Origin: Vagococcus humatus
Lineage (GTDB): Bacteria; Bacillota; Bacilli; Lactobacillales; Vagococcaceae
NCBI RefSeq assembly: GCF_003950325.1
Contig: NZ_PXZH01000001.1
Location: 744,001-808,000, forward strand
Direction: 5' to 3'
Length of the DNA: 64,000 nt
Part shown: positions 50,780 to 61,324 of the stretch, in pieces
Layout: each line of letters opens with the position of its first letter
Numbering within the stretch: position 1 is the stretch's first letter
Made by a program: the position numbers and the translations under genes
The notes under the pieces: model-generated
Told to the model about the DNA's origin: nothing
Database searches by the model: none
The model's input: the letters and a program-made list of their open reading frames with translations, nothing else

Positions 50780-51703
50780 ATGACTAGCAACTGGTTCATT
50801 GGGGTGGCAACTACAACGGATAGCAGTGATCTAGATCCTAACGCGATTGTAGAAGAAACCGCCAAAAAAATGAGCGCCTTTAGTCGTTACTGGCAAAGTA
50901 TTAATTGGGATAACATTTTAAGCAGTTTAATTTCTAAAGGCATTTCATTAGCTATTTCTTTAGTTATTTTACTTATTATTAAAAAAGTAGGGACAACACT
51001 GATTGAAAAAGGGTTTAAAAAGTATCATAATAATCCTGCCTACAGTACCAATCGAATTGAAACTTTACAAAAGTTAACTCATAATACGTTTATTTATCTT
51101 CTTTATTTTATTTTAGCCTACACTCTTTTAACTATTGTTGGGGTACCAGTCAGCTCACTGATTGCTGGGGCTGGAATTGCCGGTATTGCTATTGGTCTTG
51201 GTGCTCAGGGTTTTATTAATGATCTATTAACTGGCTTTTTTATCATTTTAGAAAGACAAATGGATGTAGGAGATTATGTTCAAATTGAAAACTATGAAGG
51301 AACAGTCTTAGCTGTTGGCTTAAGAACCACCCAAATTAAAGGTCCAGATGGCACAGTCCATTTTATTCCCAATAGACAAATCTTGATTGTTAGCAATAAA
51401 TCTCGCTCTGACATGCGAGCACTTATTCAAATCCATTTAAAACCTTCTGCTGATATTGAAAAAGTCAGTCAAATTATTCAAACGACTAATCAGGAACTAT
51501 TGCCAAACTATCCAGAAATTACCACTTCTCCTGTTTTATTAGGCTTGTCAGATCTTGGAAATGGCCAAGTAGTTTTTAAAGTGATGATGTATACCTTAAA
51601 CGGCGCACAGTTTAAAGTACAAGCAGACTTTCTAGCCGCTTATATGCAGGCTTTAACTGAAGCAGGTATTGACATACCTCAGCCGTTTTTACCTACTGCT
51701 TAA
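50780..51703 (+). CDS. Small-conductance mechanosensitive channel, MscS family
   Basis: 307 residues from the ATG at 50780 behind GAAAGGATGATTCT; a longer frame starts upstream of the promoter. Three membrane helices near 50-75, 100-125 and 130-160. The pore helix is Ala/Gly-rich (AGAGIAGIAIGLGAQGFINDLLTG), followed by the MscS beta domain (GDYVQIENYEGTVLAVGLRTTQIKGPDG) and vestibule. Releases solutes on osmotic downshock. Confidence 0.94.
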   Translation: MTSNWFIGVATTTDSSDLDPNAIVEETAKKMSAFSRYWQSINWDNILSSLISKGISLAISLVILLIIKKVGTTLIEKGFKKYHNNPAYSTNRIETLQKLTHNTFIYLLYFILAYTLLTIVGVPVSSLIAGAGIAGIAIGLGAQGFINDLLTGFFIILERQMDVGDYVQIENYEGTVLAVGLRTTQIKGPDGTVHFIPNRQILIVSNKSRSDMRALIQIHLKPSADIEKVSQIIQTTNQELLPNYPEITTSPVLLGLSDLGNGQVVFKVMMYTLNGAQFKVQADFLAAYMQALTEAGIDIPQPFLPTA

Positions 51704-51712
51704 TGTTTAAAT

Positions 51713-51769
51713 AAAAAAGTCCATCCTGTTGAATTCACATAACATGAATTTAACAAGATGGACTTTTTA
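51713..51769. terminator. Bidirectional terminator
   Basis: AAAAAGTCCATCcTGTTgAATTCA / TGAATTtAACAaGATGGACTTTTT between mscS and the CBS gene. Confidence 0.88.
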
Positions 51770-51788
51770 CATAACTAGCTTATGATGG

Positions 51789-52286
51789 TTAGCCAAAATA
51801 CTGACGGCTAATCTCTTTTAATTCTTTTTTTTCTACATCGTACTGGGATTCTAGAGAATGAGCCATATGATTAACAGCTTTTAAAATTTCCCTTCTGGTG
51901 ACAATCCCTTCTAAATAATTATCTTGGTTAGTCACTGGAACAAAAGCAGAATCAACCATAAGATGAAGTAAATATTCAATATCATAGGGACGTTGAATGG
52001 TTTTAACCCCTGTTTCCATAAAATCTTTAACGTAGTAATCATTTAATTTGTCTGCATTAATAGAAGTCACATCAAACATGGCGTTCACAATATCAGACAA
52101 CCCAATTAACCCAACAAATTGACCTTGTTTATTCAATACAGGAATTTTGGAATACCGAACATTAGCTAAGACTAAAAAGGCATGATTTAATGGATTGATA
52201 TCCATCACATGTGCTACTTTTTCATCTGGTATTAAGAAATCTGCTTCATTTTCCAAAATCAATTGCTTCACTGAATTTCCAATCAC
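51789..52286 (-). CDS. cbpB: CBS-domain protein, CbpB-type (c-di-AMP binding)
   Basis: 165 residues from the GTG at 52286, nine bases after AGGAGG. Two CBS domains (about 12-70 and 80-150; VRYSKIPVLNKQGQFVGLIGLSDI and SAFVPVTNQDNYLEGIVTRREIL). CbpB (YkuL) binds c-di-AMP in Bacillus and Listeria and connects it to the stringent response; this role is inferred. Last gene of the murI operon. Confidence 0.85.
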   Translation of the reverse strand: MIGNSVKQLILENEADFLIPDEKVAHVMDINPLNHAFLVLANVRYSKIPVLNKQGQFVGLIGLSDIVNAMFDVTSINADKLNDYYVKDFMETGVKTIQRPYDIEYLLHLMVDSAFVPVTNQDNYLEGIVTRREILKAVNHMAHSLESQYDVEKKELKEISRQYFG

Positions 52287-52320
52287 TACAAACTTCCTCC
52301 TCTTTCCCCACATGTTACTT

Positions 52321-52842
52321 CTAGAATGCGTCTTTTTTGAAAGTAAACACTAAATCAGGAATTTTTCTTTGAGTCTCATCATAGTATTGTACCTGATAAT
52401 CTTTTTCATTGCACTCAATAATTGCATAGGTTTTTATTAAATATTTTCCCCTTGGCAGTCGAATGCTTCCTGGATTCAAGATTAAACAGTTATCAACATA
52501 CTCTGCAGCCAGCTGATGAGTGTGGCCAAACAAAATAATTGATGCTTGTTCTTCTTTAGCTGAATAAAACAACGGATTCAAGGTAGTTCTGACTTGATAC
52601 AAATGGCCATGTGTTATAAAAACCCGTTCATCTTCACAAACTACCAATTGTTGATCTGGATAAGCTGAAGTATAGTCACAATTTCCTTTGACAACTGTAA
52701 AATGTTGCCAAACAGGATCGTTAGGATCTAATTCTGAGTCTCCGCAATGAAACATATGACTTACTTCGTCTTTATAAGTTGTCACTAAATTTTCTAAAAC
52801 TTCCCGGTCGCCGTGACTATCACTTACCACTAATAATTTCAT
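52321..52842 (-). CDS. YfcE/MJ0936-type phosphodiesterase
   Basis: 173 residues from the ATG at 52842. Calcineurin-like metallophosphoesterase with metal motifs VSDSHGDREV, HCGDSE, VKGNCDY, THGH and FGHTHQ. The substrate is unknown; the E. coli YfcE acts on cyclic nucleotides and phosphodiesters in vitro. Third gene of the operon after rph-rdgB, 17 bases downstream. Confidence 0.9.
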   Translation of the reverse strand: MKLLVVSDSHGDREVLENLVTTYKDEVSHMFHCGDSELDPNDPVWQHFTVVKGNCDYTSAYPDQQLVVCEDERVFITHGHLYQVRTTLNPLFYSAKEEQASIILFGHTHQLAAEYVDNCLILNPGSIRLPRGKYLIKTYAIIECNEKDYQVQYYDETQRKIPDLVFTFKKDAF

Positions 52843-52859
52843 CAAATCCCTCTCTTTCT

Positions 52860-54200
52860 TTACAACCAGCTTTCTAAACTTCCTGCTAATTTTTCAATAG
52901 CTTTAGCTCGGTGACTGATTTGATTTTTTTCATGAGATGCTAACTCTGCCATAGATTTATCCAAAGAAGGGACGTAGAATAAAGGATCATAACCAAAACC
53001 ATTATCTCCTCTTGGAATACTTAATATTCGACCTAAAACTTCACCTGACACAACTAAACTTTCTTTTCCAGGTGCAGCTAAAACTAAAGTACAGTGGAAA
53101 CGAGCCGTTCTTTTTTCTTTTGGAACATCTGTTAACTCGTGTAATAATTTAGCATTATTAGCAGCATCACTTTTATCCTCCCCAGCAAACCGAGCTGAAA
53201 AAATACCAGGACGTCCTCCTAAAGCATCCACCATTAAACCTGAATCATCTGCCAATACTGGACAGTTTAAGGTGTTCGCAATAGTTTCCGCTTTTAAACG
53301 AGCATTTTCTTCAAAAGTATGACCTGTTTCTACTACATCAGGTATTTCAGGATAGTCTAACAAGGTTTTAATTTGGTAGCCTTGTTCAGCAAAAATTGCT
53401 TCAAATTCCTTAGCTTTTCCCTGATTTTTAGTCGCAATCACCATCACTTTTGTCTCCACTGGTTCTTTTTGACGGAGTTCATTGGTTAAACAGACTTTTT
53501 TTTGCAAGTCGATTAATTGGGCTACACCTGTTTCAGCTAAACCAAGCAACTGATTCAGTTCCTCTTTTGAAAAAGTGGCTTCTTCTCCTGTTCCTTGGAC
53601 TTCAACAAACTGACCAGATTCTGTCATAACCACATTCATATCCACGTAAGCTGCATAATCTTCTTCATAGTCTAAGTCTAAAATCGCTTCTCTTGTAGGT
53701 AACAGTCCGACACTAATAGCTGCTAAATGTTCTTTGATTGGAGACTCTTTTAACTCTCCTGTTTCAATTAATTGTTTAATGGCTAATTTTAGTGCCACAA
53801 AAGCGCCTGTAATACTAGCGGTTCTAGTGCCTCCATCCGCTTGAATTACATCACAGTCTACTACAATGGAACGTTCTCCTAGTTTTTCTAAATCGACAAC
53901 TGCTCGTAAAGAACGACCAATCAGACGTTGAATTTCCATAGTTCTGCCAGTAATTTTCCCTTTGGCTCTTTCTCTAATATTACGTGTTGCTGTAGCTCTT
54001 GGTAGCATGTTGTACTCTGCTGTAACCCAACCTGTACCTCCTCCTCTTAAAAAAGGGGGAACTTTTTCTTCCACTGTAGCTACACATAATACCTTTGTAT
54101 CTCCAAACTCAATCCATACAGAGCCTTCACCGTATTTTAAAACATCTGTTTTTATTTGAATAGACCGTAATTGATTGGCCTGTCTTCCGTCATGTCTCAT
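52860..54200 (-). CDS. RNase PH fused to XTP/dITP diphosphatase (Rph-RdgB)
   Basis: 446 residues. The N-terminal 240 residues are RNase PH ([60 protein letters not shown]), trimming tRNA 3' ends. The C-terminal 195 residues are the Ham1/RdgB pyrophosphatase ([41 protein letters not shown]), which removes noncanonical purine nucleotides. The fusion is known in several lactic bacteria. Its ATG overlaps the murI stop by one base. Confidence 0.95.
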   Translation of the reverse strand: MRHDGRQANQLRSIQIKTDVLKYGEGSVWIEFGDTKVLCVATVEEKVPPFLRGGGTGWVTAEYNMLPRATATRNIRERAKGKITGRTMEIQRLIGRSLRAVVDLEKLGERSIVVDCDVIQADGGTRTASITGAFVALKLAIKQLIETGELKESPIKEHLAAISVGLLPTREAILDLDYEEDYAAYVDMNVVMTESGQFVEVQGTGEEATFSKEELNQLLGLAETGVAQLIDLQKKVCLTNELRQKEPVETKVMVIATKNQGKAKEFEAIFAEQGYQIKTLLDYPEIPDVVETGHTFEENARLKAETIANTLNCPVLADDSGLMVDALGGRPGIFSARFAGEDKSDAANNAKLLHELTDVPKEKRTARFHCTLVLAAPGKESLVVSGEVLGRILSIPRGDNGFGYDPLFYVPSLDKSMAELASHEKNQISHRAKAIEKLAGSLESWL

Positions 54201-55030
54201 TAATTATCTTCCTCTATTTTAAAGTTTTTTAAATTAGCTTTTTGAATGTTCATCTCTGTTAGATTTAACCAATTTTCACTGATTTCTCTAAACATTTTAA
54301 CTGAGCCTGTAGTGTAAAACTCATGCACCGGTTTACCTGAAACTGGCGGTGCTGCTAAATCAAAATAGTCTAGCAAGGTGCTTACATCTTTAACGGTTTC
54401 AGCACCAGAATCGATTAAAGTAACGTCACTTCCCATAAAATTTTGAATTAACGGACGTAGTAAAGGATAATGTGTACATCCTAAAACTAAGGTATCCACT
54501 TGTTGTTCCTTAATAGGTTTTAATGTTTCCGCAATCACTTTTTTAGCAACAGCTGAGCGGTATTGATTACTTTCTACAATTGGAACAAATTTAGGACAAG
54601 CTAAAGCGACTAACTCTGTTTGTGGAGATTTTTTTCGAATTGCTTCATGATAAGCTTCGCTTTTAATTGTTCCTTGCGTGCCGATAATCCCAATTTTTTG
54701 ATTATCTGTCGCTTTAAGGGCAGCTCTTGATCCTGGCAAAATAACTCCGACAACTGGAATATCTAGTTTTCTTTTAATATCTTCTAAAGCAACAGCGGTT
54801 GCTGTATTACAAGCTATCACTAACATTTTTATCTGTTTATCTAATAAGAAGTTAGTCATTTCCCATGTAAACTTAATCACTTGCTCTTTAGGTCTTGGCC
54901 CATAAGGACATCTGGCAGTGTCTCCCAAATAAAAAACTCGTTCATTTGGAAGTTGTTTTAATGCTTCTTTCACAACAGTTAAGCCACCTACACCAGAGTC
55001 AATAAAACCAATAGCATCTGTCTGTGACAT
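54200..55030 (-). CDS. murI: Glutamate racemase
   Basis: 276 residues; makes D-glutamate for peptidoglycan. The two catalytic Cys lie in [12 protein letters not shown] and [11 protein letters not shown]; the DSGVGGLTV motif starts the protein. First gene of the murI / rph-rdgB / phosphodiesterase / cbpB operon. Confidence 0.96.
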   Translation of the reverse strand: MSQTDAIGFIDSGVGGLTVVKEALKQLPNERVFYLGDTARCPYGPRPKEQVIKFTWEMTNFLLDKQIKMLVIACNTATAVALEDIKRKLDIPVVGVILPGSRAALKATDNQKIGIIGTQGTIKSEAYHEAIRKKSPQTELVALACPKFVPIVESNQYRSAVAKKVIAETLKPIKEQQVDTLVLGCTHYPLLRPLIQNFMGSDVTLIDSGAETVKDVSTLLDYFDLAAPPVSGKPVHEFYTTGSVKMFREISENWLNLTEMNIQKANLKNFKIEEDN

Positions 55031-55117
55031 AATAACCTCACCTCTTATTTCTTTTCGTATCTCTTTCTATTTTCCCTTTTTTCCAAATAAGTTTCAAGTT
55101 TTTCGACAAAGCTTAAT

Positions 55118-55152
55118 AAAAAAGAGAAAGAAGATCTCTTCTTTCTCTTTTT
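55118..55152 (-). terminator. Terminator of pheST
   Basis: 16-bp arms AAAAAGAGAAAGAAGA / TCTTCTTTCTCTTTTT with two central bases, T run on the minus strand. Confidence 0.88.
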
Positions 55153-55158
55153 GACTTA

Positions 55159-57576
55159 TTAGCGTACTTCCACATGAAAGGCTTCAACTAATCCTAGCTC
55201 TACTTGTTTCATCGCACTATTTACTTCTTCATCCGTTAATGTTGCTTCTTGGTTTTGGAAAGTCAATGAATAAGCCATTGATTTTTTGCCTAAACCTAAT
55301 TTTTCTCCTTGGAACACGTCAAACAACTCAACTTGTTGTAAGAATTTACCACCTTGTTTTTGAATTACTTCAAGCAACTGTTGGTTGGTAACTTCAGAAC
55401 TAACTAAAAGTGCAATATCTCGTTTCATAGCTGGGAATTTAGCAACTGCTTGGAAATCAATTCCTTGACGATTTTTATTAAACAGTCCCTCTAAATCTAA
55501 TTCAGCTACATAAGTTTCAGGAATATTATAAGCTTTTCCAGTTAATGGGTGAACTTGACCAATTACCCCAATAACTTCCCCCTCTACTAGTAATTCTGCA
55601 CTACGACCAGGATGTAGTTCTGGATAAGCTTGAGTCGGTTGGAAAACCACTTTATTATCTAAACCAATCGAGCTCATTAGATTTTCAAGAATCCCTTTTA
55701 ACAAATAAAAATCAACGGCTGTTTTAGAAACTTGCCAGCTATTCTGTTGCCATAAACCTGTCATAGCTAAAGCAACATGTTTCATTTGTTTAGGTAAATC
55801 ACTTTCTCCTTGGCTGATAAATATATTTCCCATTTCGTAGAAAGCCAAGTCAGTATTTTTTCTTGCCACATTATACTGAATATCTGTTAATAGACTAGTG
55901 ATTAAATTTTGGCGTAATACTCGGTGATCTTCACTCATTGGACTTTGTAAGCTAACAAGTGGAGCGGCATTTTTTACAAAATGTAAAGCTTTTTCTTCAG
56001 TAGTTAACGCATAACTAATCGCTTCTGTTAACCCACTACCTTCTAACACTTGACGAATATTTCGTTCAAACTGTTGTTGGTTAGATAATCCACCTGACAC
56101 ATAAGTTCCTTTTGGCAAAGTAGAAGGCAAACGATCATAACCGTAAATACGAGCTACCTCTTCAATTAAATCTGCCTCAATTTGAATATCCCAACGTCTA
56201 GGTGGAATAGTTACTGTATAAGTTTCACCTGCTAAGGCTACTTCAAAACCTAAAGCAAGGAAAATTTCATGGATTTCTTCTTTTGTTAAGTTTGTGCCAA
56301 GTACTCGGTTAATCTTGTCTTGTGTAATCGTTACTACTTCATCTTTTCCTAAATCTTCTGTTGCAACGACTTCACCTGCTAAAACAGTGCCTTCGCCTAA
56401 TTCTGCCATTAAACTTGCAGCAAAAGATAGAGCTTCTTCAACCGTTTGTAAATTGACTCCTTTTTCAAAGCGACTGCTTGACTCACTTCTTAAAGCAAAA
56501 TCTTTAGCTGCTAATCGGGTGATAGCTGGGTCAAAAGTAGCTGCTTCAATTACTACAGTCTGAGTAGTTTCAGTAATTTCTGAATCTAAACCGCCCATAA
56601 TCCCTGCTAGAGCTATTGGTTGTTCTCCGTTAGTAATAACAATATGATCAGAAGTTAGTGCTCTTTCCACACCGTCAAGGGTCACTAATTGTTCCCCTTC
56701 TTCTCCTCGTCTAACAACTACCTTTTGACTAGCCATTTTCTCATAATCAAAAGCATGTAAAGGTTGACCAAATAAAAGTAACACGTAATTCGTTACGTCC
56801 ACAATGTTATTAACCGGCCGAATGCCTTCATTCATCAAAACATTTTGTAGCCATTGAGGGCTTTCTTTGACCTTAACATCTTTCACCATTCTCATTCGGT
56901 AATTAGTTACCTCTTCTGGGTTTAAGACTGTTACATCTAAATGGGAAGTAATATTGTCTTCTTTATCTTCTACTAATTTTCTTTCTCCAAAACAAACATC
57001 TTTTCGGTAAATCGCCGCCACTTCATGAGCTACTCCGCGAATGCTTAAAGCATCTGCTCGGTTAGGCGTGATGGAAATATCAATAATAGCGTCATCCATA
57101 TCTAAGTAACTAAAAACAGGTGTGCCTGGAGTTGCATCTTCTGGCAAGAAATAAATGCCGTCTGCATAAGCTTTAGGAATAACATTTTCAGAGTAGCCTA
57201 GTTCTTCTAAAGAACAAACCATTCCTAAAGAAACTTCTCCACGCATTTTCCCTTTTTTGATTTTTTGATTGCCTGTAATACGAGAGTTAGGCATCGCCAC
57301 AATTACTTTTTTATTTGCTTCAATATTCGGAGCTCCACAAACAATTTGATAAAGCTCTTCTTCTCCTACATCAATTTGACAAATAGATAAGTGATCACTA
57401 TTAGGATGTGGAACACATTCCTTCACATCTCCTACCACAATTTTTTTTAATCCTTCTTGTGGTGTGTCTATCCCTTCAACTTCTAAACCAGTCCGAGATA
57501 ATTTATCTGCCAACTCATCTGGGCTAATCCCGTTTAAATCAACATATTGACTTAACCATTTATATGAAACTAACAT
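55159..57576 (-). CDS. pheT: Phenylalanyl-tRNA synthetase beta subunit
   Basis: 805 residues. N-terminal tRNA-binding OB domain (about 40-150), B3/B4 editing domain, B5 domain, the catalytic-like core and the C-terminal FDX-ACB domain ([12 protein letters not shown]...). Begins directly after the pheS stop, with no gap. Part of the T-box-controlled pheST operon. Confidence 0.98.
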   Translation of the reverse strand: MLVSYKWLSQYVDLNGISPDELADKLSRTGLEVEGIDTPQEGLKKIVVGDVKECVPHPNSDHLSICQIDVGEEELYQIVCGAPNIEANKKVIVAMPNSRITGNQKIKKGKMRGEVSLGMVCSLEELGYSENVIPKAYADGIYFLPEDATPGTPVFSYLDMDDAIIDISITPNRADALSIRGVAHEVAAIYRKDVCFGERKLVEDKEDNITSHLDVTVLNPEEVTNYRMRMVKDVKVKESPQWLQNVLMNEGIRPVNNIVDVTNYVLLLFGQPLHAFDYEKMASQKVVVRRGEEGEQLVTLDGVERALTSDHIVITNGEQPIALAGIMGGLDSEITETTQTVVIEAATFDPAITRLAAKDFALRSESSSRFEKGVNLQTVEEALSFAASLMAELGEGTVLAGEVVATEDLGKDEVVTITQDKINRVLGTNLTKEEIHEIFLALGFEVALAGETYTVTIPPRRWDIQIEADLIEEVARIYGYDRLPSTLPKGTYVSGGLSNQQQFERNIRQVLEGSGLTEAISYALTTEEKALHFVKNAAPLVSLQSPMSEDHRVLRQNLITSLLTDIQYNVARKNTDLAFYEMGNIFISQGESDLPKQMKHVALAMTGLWQQNSWQVSKTAVDFYLLKGILENLMSSIGLDNKVVFQPTQAYPELHPGRSAELLVEGEVIGVIGQVHPLTGKAYNIPETYVAELDLEGLFNKNRQGIDFQAVAKFPAMKRDIALLVSSEVTNQQLLEVIQKQGGKFLQQVELFDVFQGEKLGLGKKSMAYSLTFQNQEATLTDEEVNSAMKQVELGLVEAFHVEVR

Positions 57577-58629
57577 TTAGTTTAACTCCTTTATTTTGAA
57601 TTGTTCTAAGAAACGACGGTCATTTTGATAAAAAGCACGAATATCATTTACACCATATCTTAACATTGCCATTCTATCTGGTCCTAAACCAAAAGCAAAT
57701 CCGCTATATTTACTTGGATCAATGCCTGACATTTCTAAGACGTTTGGATGGACCATTCCTGCACCTAATACTTCAATCCAGCCAGACCCTTTACAAACAT
57801 TACATCCTTCGCCCCCACATTTGAAGCAACTAATATCTACTTCTACTGAAGGTTCAGTGAAAGGGAAATAACTAGGGCGTAAACGTATATCTCTTTCTTC
57901 TCCAAATAATTGTTTTAACACCACTTCCAAAGTTCCTTTTAGATCAGCCATTGTAATATCTTCATCTACCACTAATCCTTCAATTTGATGGAACTGATGA
58001 CTATGGGTAGCATCATCACTGTCTCGTCTAAAAACTTTTCCTGGACTAATCATGCGAAGTGGTCCTTTAGAAAAGTCATGGGTTTCCATTGTTCGAGCTT
58101 GCACTGGTGATGTATGAGTTCTTAATAATAACTGGTTACTAATATAAAACGTATCTTGCATATCTCTAGCAGGATGGTTAGGGGGAATATTCATTCTCTC
58201 AAAGTTGTAGTAATCTTGCTCCACTTCTGATCCTTCTACTATTTTATATCCCATATTTAAGAAAACTTCTTCTATTTCTTCCATAACTTGAGTTAAAATA
58301 TGAGAAGTTCCTTCATGAATTTGTTTACCAGGTAATGTTACATCTATGGTTTCTTTTCTTAATGCTTCATTTAAAGCTAATTCTTCTAACTCTCTTTTTT
58401 TCTCTTCAATACTTTCAGTTAAATGATCTCTAATTTCATTGGCAAAACTTCCTACAACAGGTCTTTCTTCTGCAGAAAGATGTTTCATTCCTCTTAATAC
58501 CTCTGTAATTGGACCTTTTTTACCTAAAGTTTCCACACGAATTTGATTTAATTCTTGAAGCGCTTCTGATTGTTCAATTTTTTGCAACGTTTCATCTCGT
58601 AATGCTTCTAGCTGCTTTTTCAATGACAT
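57577..58629 (-). CDS. pheS: Phenylalanyl-tRNA synthetase alpha subunit
   Basis: 350 residues from the ATG at 58629 ([13 protein letters not shown]), behind GAAAGGAAAT. N-terminal coiled coil (about 1-85), class II motif 2 [19 protein letters not shown], a Cys cluster [17 protein letters not shown], motif 3 [14 protein letters not shown]. Ala in the substrate pocket region cannot be checked here. Regulated by an upstream T-box. Confidence 0.97.
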   Translation of the reverse strand: MSLKKQLEALRDETLQKIEQSEALQELNQIRVETLGKKGPITEVLRGMKHLSAEERPVVGSFANEIRDHLTESIEEKKRELEELALNEALRKETIDVTLPGKQIHEGTSHILTQVMEEIEEVFLNMGYKIVEGSEVEQDYYNFERMNIPPNHPARDMQDTFYISNQLLLRTHTSPVQARTMETHDFSKGPLRMISPGKVFRRDSDDATHSHQFHQIEGLVVDEDITMADLKGTLEVVLKQLFGEERDIRLRPSYFPFTEPSVEVDISCFKCGGEGCNVCKGSGWIEVLGAGMVHPNVLEMSGIDPSKYSGFAFGLGPDRMAMLRYGVNDIRAFYQNDRRFLEQFKIKELN

Positions 58630-58685
58630 AGTAGTTATTTCCTTTCTGTTCATCACAATAGTTCTTATTTATTAAATAAGCCACA

Positions 58686-58925
58686 AAAAAACCCGTTCCT
58701 AATGAAAGGAACGAGTCTTCGCGGTACCATCCTAATTTGTTATAAGATTACTCTTACAACACACTCTTTTATTAACGACATATCATGCCGGCCTAATTTT
58801 ATATCACTAGGCAACTCTAGAAATGAATTCAATTACGTCACATTGGATTTACTTCCAGTCTATGATAAATCTCCCTGAACAACTGACTTGTAATTTACTA
58901 GTTTCTATCTTTGTTATTAAGTCTA
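58686..58925 (-). ncRNA. T-box riboswitch of pheST
   Basis: Minus-strand leader with the T-box core TGGTACCGCG (plus 58720-58728) that binds the uncharged tRNA acceptor end. It is followed by the terminator stem CTCGTTCCTTTC / GAAAGGAACGGGT-type with a T7 run (58686-58714). The specifier candidate is TTC (Phe) in the internal loop near 58822-58830. It spans most of the 357-base gap between pheS and the HxlR gene; the promoter is not clear. Confidence 0.9.
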
Positions 58926-58985
58926 TTAAATTGATAAGTTATAACTTAAGTATTACTTATAGTTTACAAGAATAAACCCCAACGG

Positions 58986-59336
58986 TCAACTTTCTTCTTG
59001 TAAAACAACCCATTTCTCTGCCCATTTTTGAACTTCACGCATAACTGGTTCTAATTCCTGACCTTTTTCTGTCAACTGATAGACCACTTTTTTACAATTT
59101 ATCTCGTCTTCATTTCGGCTAACAATTCCGTTTAATTCCAATTCTTTTAACCGCTCAACTAGCACTCGGTCACTTAAACTAGGAATTTTCGCTGCAAGTA
59201 TCCCAAAACGTTGAGGGCCTTCAAGCAGTAACACGTCAATAATTAATCCATTCCAGCGTTTTCCAAGTATTGCAAAGGCTTGTTCAAACTTTGGACATAG
59301 CCTAAAGTCTTCAAGTCTACAATCATCTTCTTTCAT
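58986..59336 (-). CDS. HxlR family transcriptional regulator
   Basis: 116-residue winged helix. HxlR core: LGKRWNGLIIDVLLLEGPQRFGIL, then SLSDRVLVERLKELELNGIV. Three cysteines (C6, C14, C80-range NCKK) are present; C6 corresponds in position to the redox Cys of YodB/CatR (DCRLEDF-like start). Such proteins repress quinone- and thiol-stress genes. No adjacent target: upstream is the HD gene terminator, downstream the pheST promoter region. Confidence 0.85.
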   Translation of the reverse strand: MKEDDCRLEDFRLCPKFEQAFAILGKRWNGLIIDVLLLEGPQRFGILAAKIPSLSDRVLVERLKELELNGIVSRNEDEINCKKVVYQLTEKGQELEPVMREVQKWAEKWVVLQEES

Positions 59337-59379
59337 TCAGATGCATCCTCTCTTTTACAGTCTCTTGTCTTTATTATAT

Positions 59380-59412
59380 AAAAAAGTAGCCAATAAGCAA
59401 ATTGGCTACTTT
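59380..59412 (-). terminator. Terminator of the HD-domain gene
   Basis: AAAGTAGCCAAT / ATTGGCTACTTT stem with a T6 run on the minus strand. Confidence 0.85.
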
Positions 59413-59419
59413 CTCAGTA

Positions 59420-59926
59420 TTAACCTTCGCTTTGAGCAAATCCAAAGAAGGTGGAAAATTTTTGTTTCAACGACTTGAAATTAGGTTTAACTACTTCACT
59501 GATGGCACAATATTTATCCACAAAAGTGACAATATAGCTCTCTTTATATTTAGGTGGTGCAATCGTTGCTAACCACATATGTTTTAAAATAATATCTTTT
59601 TCCAAATCGTTTAATTCTGTAATTTTTTCAGCATTTTTAACGGCTACTCTTGGGTGGATATAAGCATGACTGCCTTCGTCAAACTTCTCTACTCGCCAAT
59701 CGTAGAAGAATAAATCATGTAATAAGCCTGCCCGAGCTGTTGAACGAGCATCTCCATTCCATTTTTTAGCTAATTTATAACTTAAATATGAAACACTAAT
59801 TGAATGCTCTAATCGTGTTGAGAAATAGTGTTGAGTGATTTCACTTAATTTTTGGACGTCTTCTGTTTCTAATAAATCTCCTACATATGACATATATTCT
59901 TCATCATTACGCCAAGTTTGTTTCAT
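59420..59926 (-). CDS. HD domain phosphohydrolase-like protein
   Basis: 168 residues. HD metal site: His in RLEHSISVSYLSYKLA and GLLHDLFFYDW, with KHMWLAT and TFVDKYCAI following. HD proteins hydrolyse phosphate esters or nucleotides; the substrate is unknown. A single gene. Confidence 0.82.
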   Translation of the reverse strand: MKQTWRNDEEYMSYVGDLLETEDVQKLSEITQHYFSTRLEHSISVSYLSYKLAKKWNGDARSTARAGLLHDLFFYDWRVEKFDEGSHAYIHPRVAVKNAEKITELNDLEKDIILKHMWLATIAPPKYKESYIVTFVDKYCAISEVVKPNFKSLKQKFSTFFGFAQSEG

Positions 59927-60052
59927 CTTATCATCCTCAATTAATGTAGATTTTTTTATCTTTTTTTCAGTGACATCATAATAGCATCCTTTATTTTAAA
60001 AAGCTAGATACTTTGACAAAATTAATCATTTCGTAATAAATGACAACTATTA

Positions 60053-60823
60053 TCATTTAATAACTTGAAACATGACAATACCTGCTGCTACTGCAACATT
60101 TAAAGATTCTGCATGACCAGGCATTGGTATGTAAACCGTTTGATCCACTAAAGATAGTAAAGAATCCGACACACCTTGTCCTTCATTTCCCATAATAATC
60201 GCTAATTTTTCTTTAGAAATCATTTCGCGGTAGGACTTAGCCTGGGAATCAAGAGCCGTTGCATAGACAGTATAATCTGCTTGTTGTAATGTCTTAACAA
60301 AAGGCTCTAACGCTTGTTGATAAATAGGAAGATGAAAATGACTCCCTTGCATAGCCCGCATTACTTTAGGCTGATAAATATCTGCACATCCTTCTCCTAG
60401 AATAACTCCTGAGAAACCTGCTGCATCAGCAGTTCGAATAATTGTCCCAATATTTCCTGGATCTTGTACTTGATCTAACATAATAAAAGGTCCGTCTAAA
60501 GAAATGGCTTGATTGACCTTCTCCTTATCTACTACAGCTAATATTCCTTGAGGGGTTGGTAAAGTAGACATACTTTGAAAAACTAGTTCATCTACGACAA
60601 GTAAAGACTCTAAAACAGAGGCAAATAGCTCTACCTCTTGGATTGTTTCAAAAACAGATGGCGTCACTGCTAATTTTTTAAGGGGTTGGTTATATTGAAT
60701 AGCTTCTTCGATTAAATGAAACCCTTCAATGACATAGGTATTGGTTTGATCTCGATATTTTTTTTTAGCTAATTTTTTAATTTCTTTAACTGTTTGGTTT
60801 TTAGTTGATGTAATAACTTCCAT
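60053..60823 (-). CDS. TrmH/SpoU family RNA methyltransferase
   Basis: 256 residues from the ATG at 60823, eight bases after GGAGG. N-terminal L30-like substrate domain (about 1-95), then the knotted SPOUT domain with LDQVQDPGNIGTIIRTADAAGF, IIMGNEGQGVS and IPMPGHAESLNVAVAAGI. Transfers methyl to a ribose 2'-OH in rRNA or tRNA; RlmB-like relative, target not defined. Divergent from acyP. Confidence 0.9.
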   Translation of the reverse strand: MEVITSTKNQTVKEIKKLAKKKYRDQTNTYVIEGFHLIEEAIQYNQPLKKLAVTPSVFETIQEVELFASVLESLLVVDELVFQSMSTLPTPQGILAVVDKEKVNQAISLDGPFIMLDQVQDPGNIGTIIRTADAAGFSGVILGEGCADIYQPKVMRAMQGSHFHLPIYQQALEPFVKTLQQADYTVYATALDSQAKSYREMISKEKLAIIMGNEGQGVSDSLLSLVDQTVYIPMPGHAESLNVAVAAGIVMFQVIK

Positions 60824-60955
60824 GACTTCTACCTCCAATTCTTGCCTAGTATAGCATGCCAAATTCTATCCGACTAGTCTGTTCATTCTCTTCATGCAAA
60901 AACATGGTAAAATAGCTTATAATAAAATAAACCTAATAAAAAAGGAGAGCTTCTT

Positions 60956-61234
60956 ATGAAAAAAGTACGAATCATTGTTCACGGGAGAGTCCAAGGAGTG
61001 GGCTTTCGTTTTATGACTAAACTAGTAGCAGATGAACTAGGAATAACTGGCCTAGTCAGAAATGAGCCAGATGGTACAGTCTATATCGAAGCAACAGGAC
61101 CTACCACCTCTATTGACCGCTTTATCAATAAAGTCCAAGCCTCTCCCTCCCCTAGTGCTCATGTAGATTATTGTGACATCACTGAAGATGACTCATTAAC
61201 CGTCAGAAAAAAATTTGGCGTCACTTACTATTAA
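60956..61234 (+). CDS. acyP: Acylphosphatase
   Basis: 92 residues with HGRVQGVGFRF (catalytic Arg) and GLVRNEPDGTVYIEATG (catalytic Asn). Hydrolyses acyl phosphates such as acetyl phosphate. ATG behind AAAGGAGAG. An extended -10 TGGTAAAAT lies near 60903-60912. Next to yidC as in many Lactobacillales. Confidence 0.95.
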   Translation: MKKVRIIVHGRVQGVGFRFMTKLVADELGITGLVRNEPDGTVYIEATGPTTSIDRFINKVQASPSPSAHVDYCDITEDDSLTVRKKFGVTYY

Positions 61235-61324
61235 CAACTCTTTACTATTATAACGTTGAAATGAAAGCTATAATCGATTATAGTATTGATTGTGTAACTA
61301 AATTTATGTAAAAGGAAGAATTCA

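Noticed and set aside
58930-58965. Short palindromes TAAGTTA/TAACTTA and AAGTATTACTT upstream of the pheS T-box
   Set aside because: Arms are short and pure AT-rich; expected by chance at this composition and not convincingly an operator.
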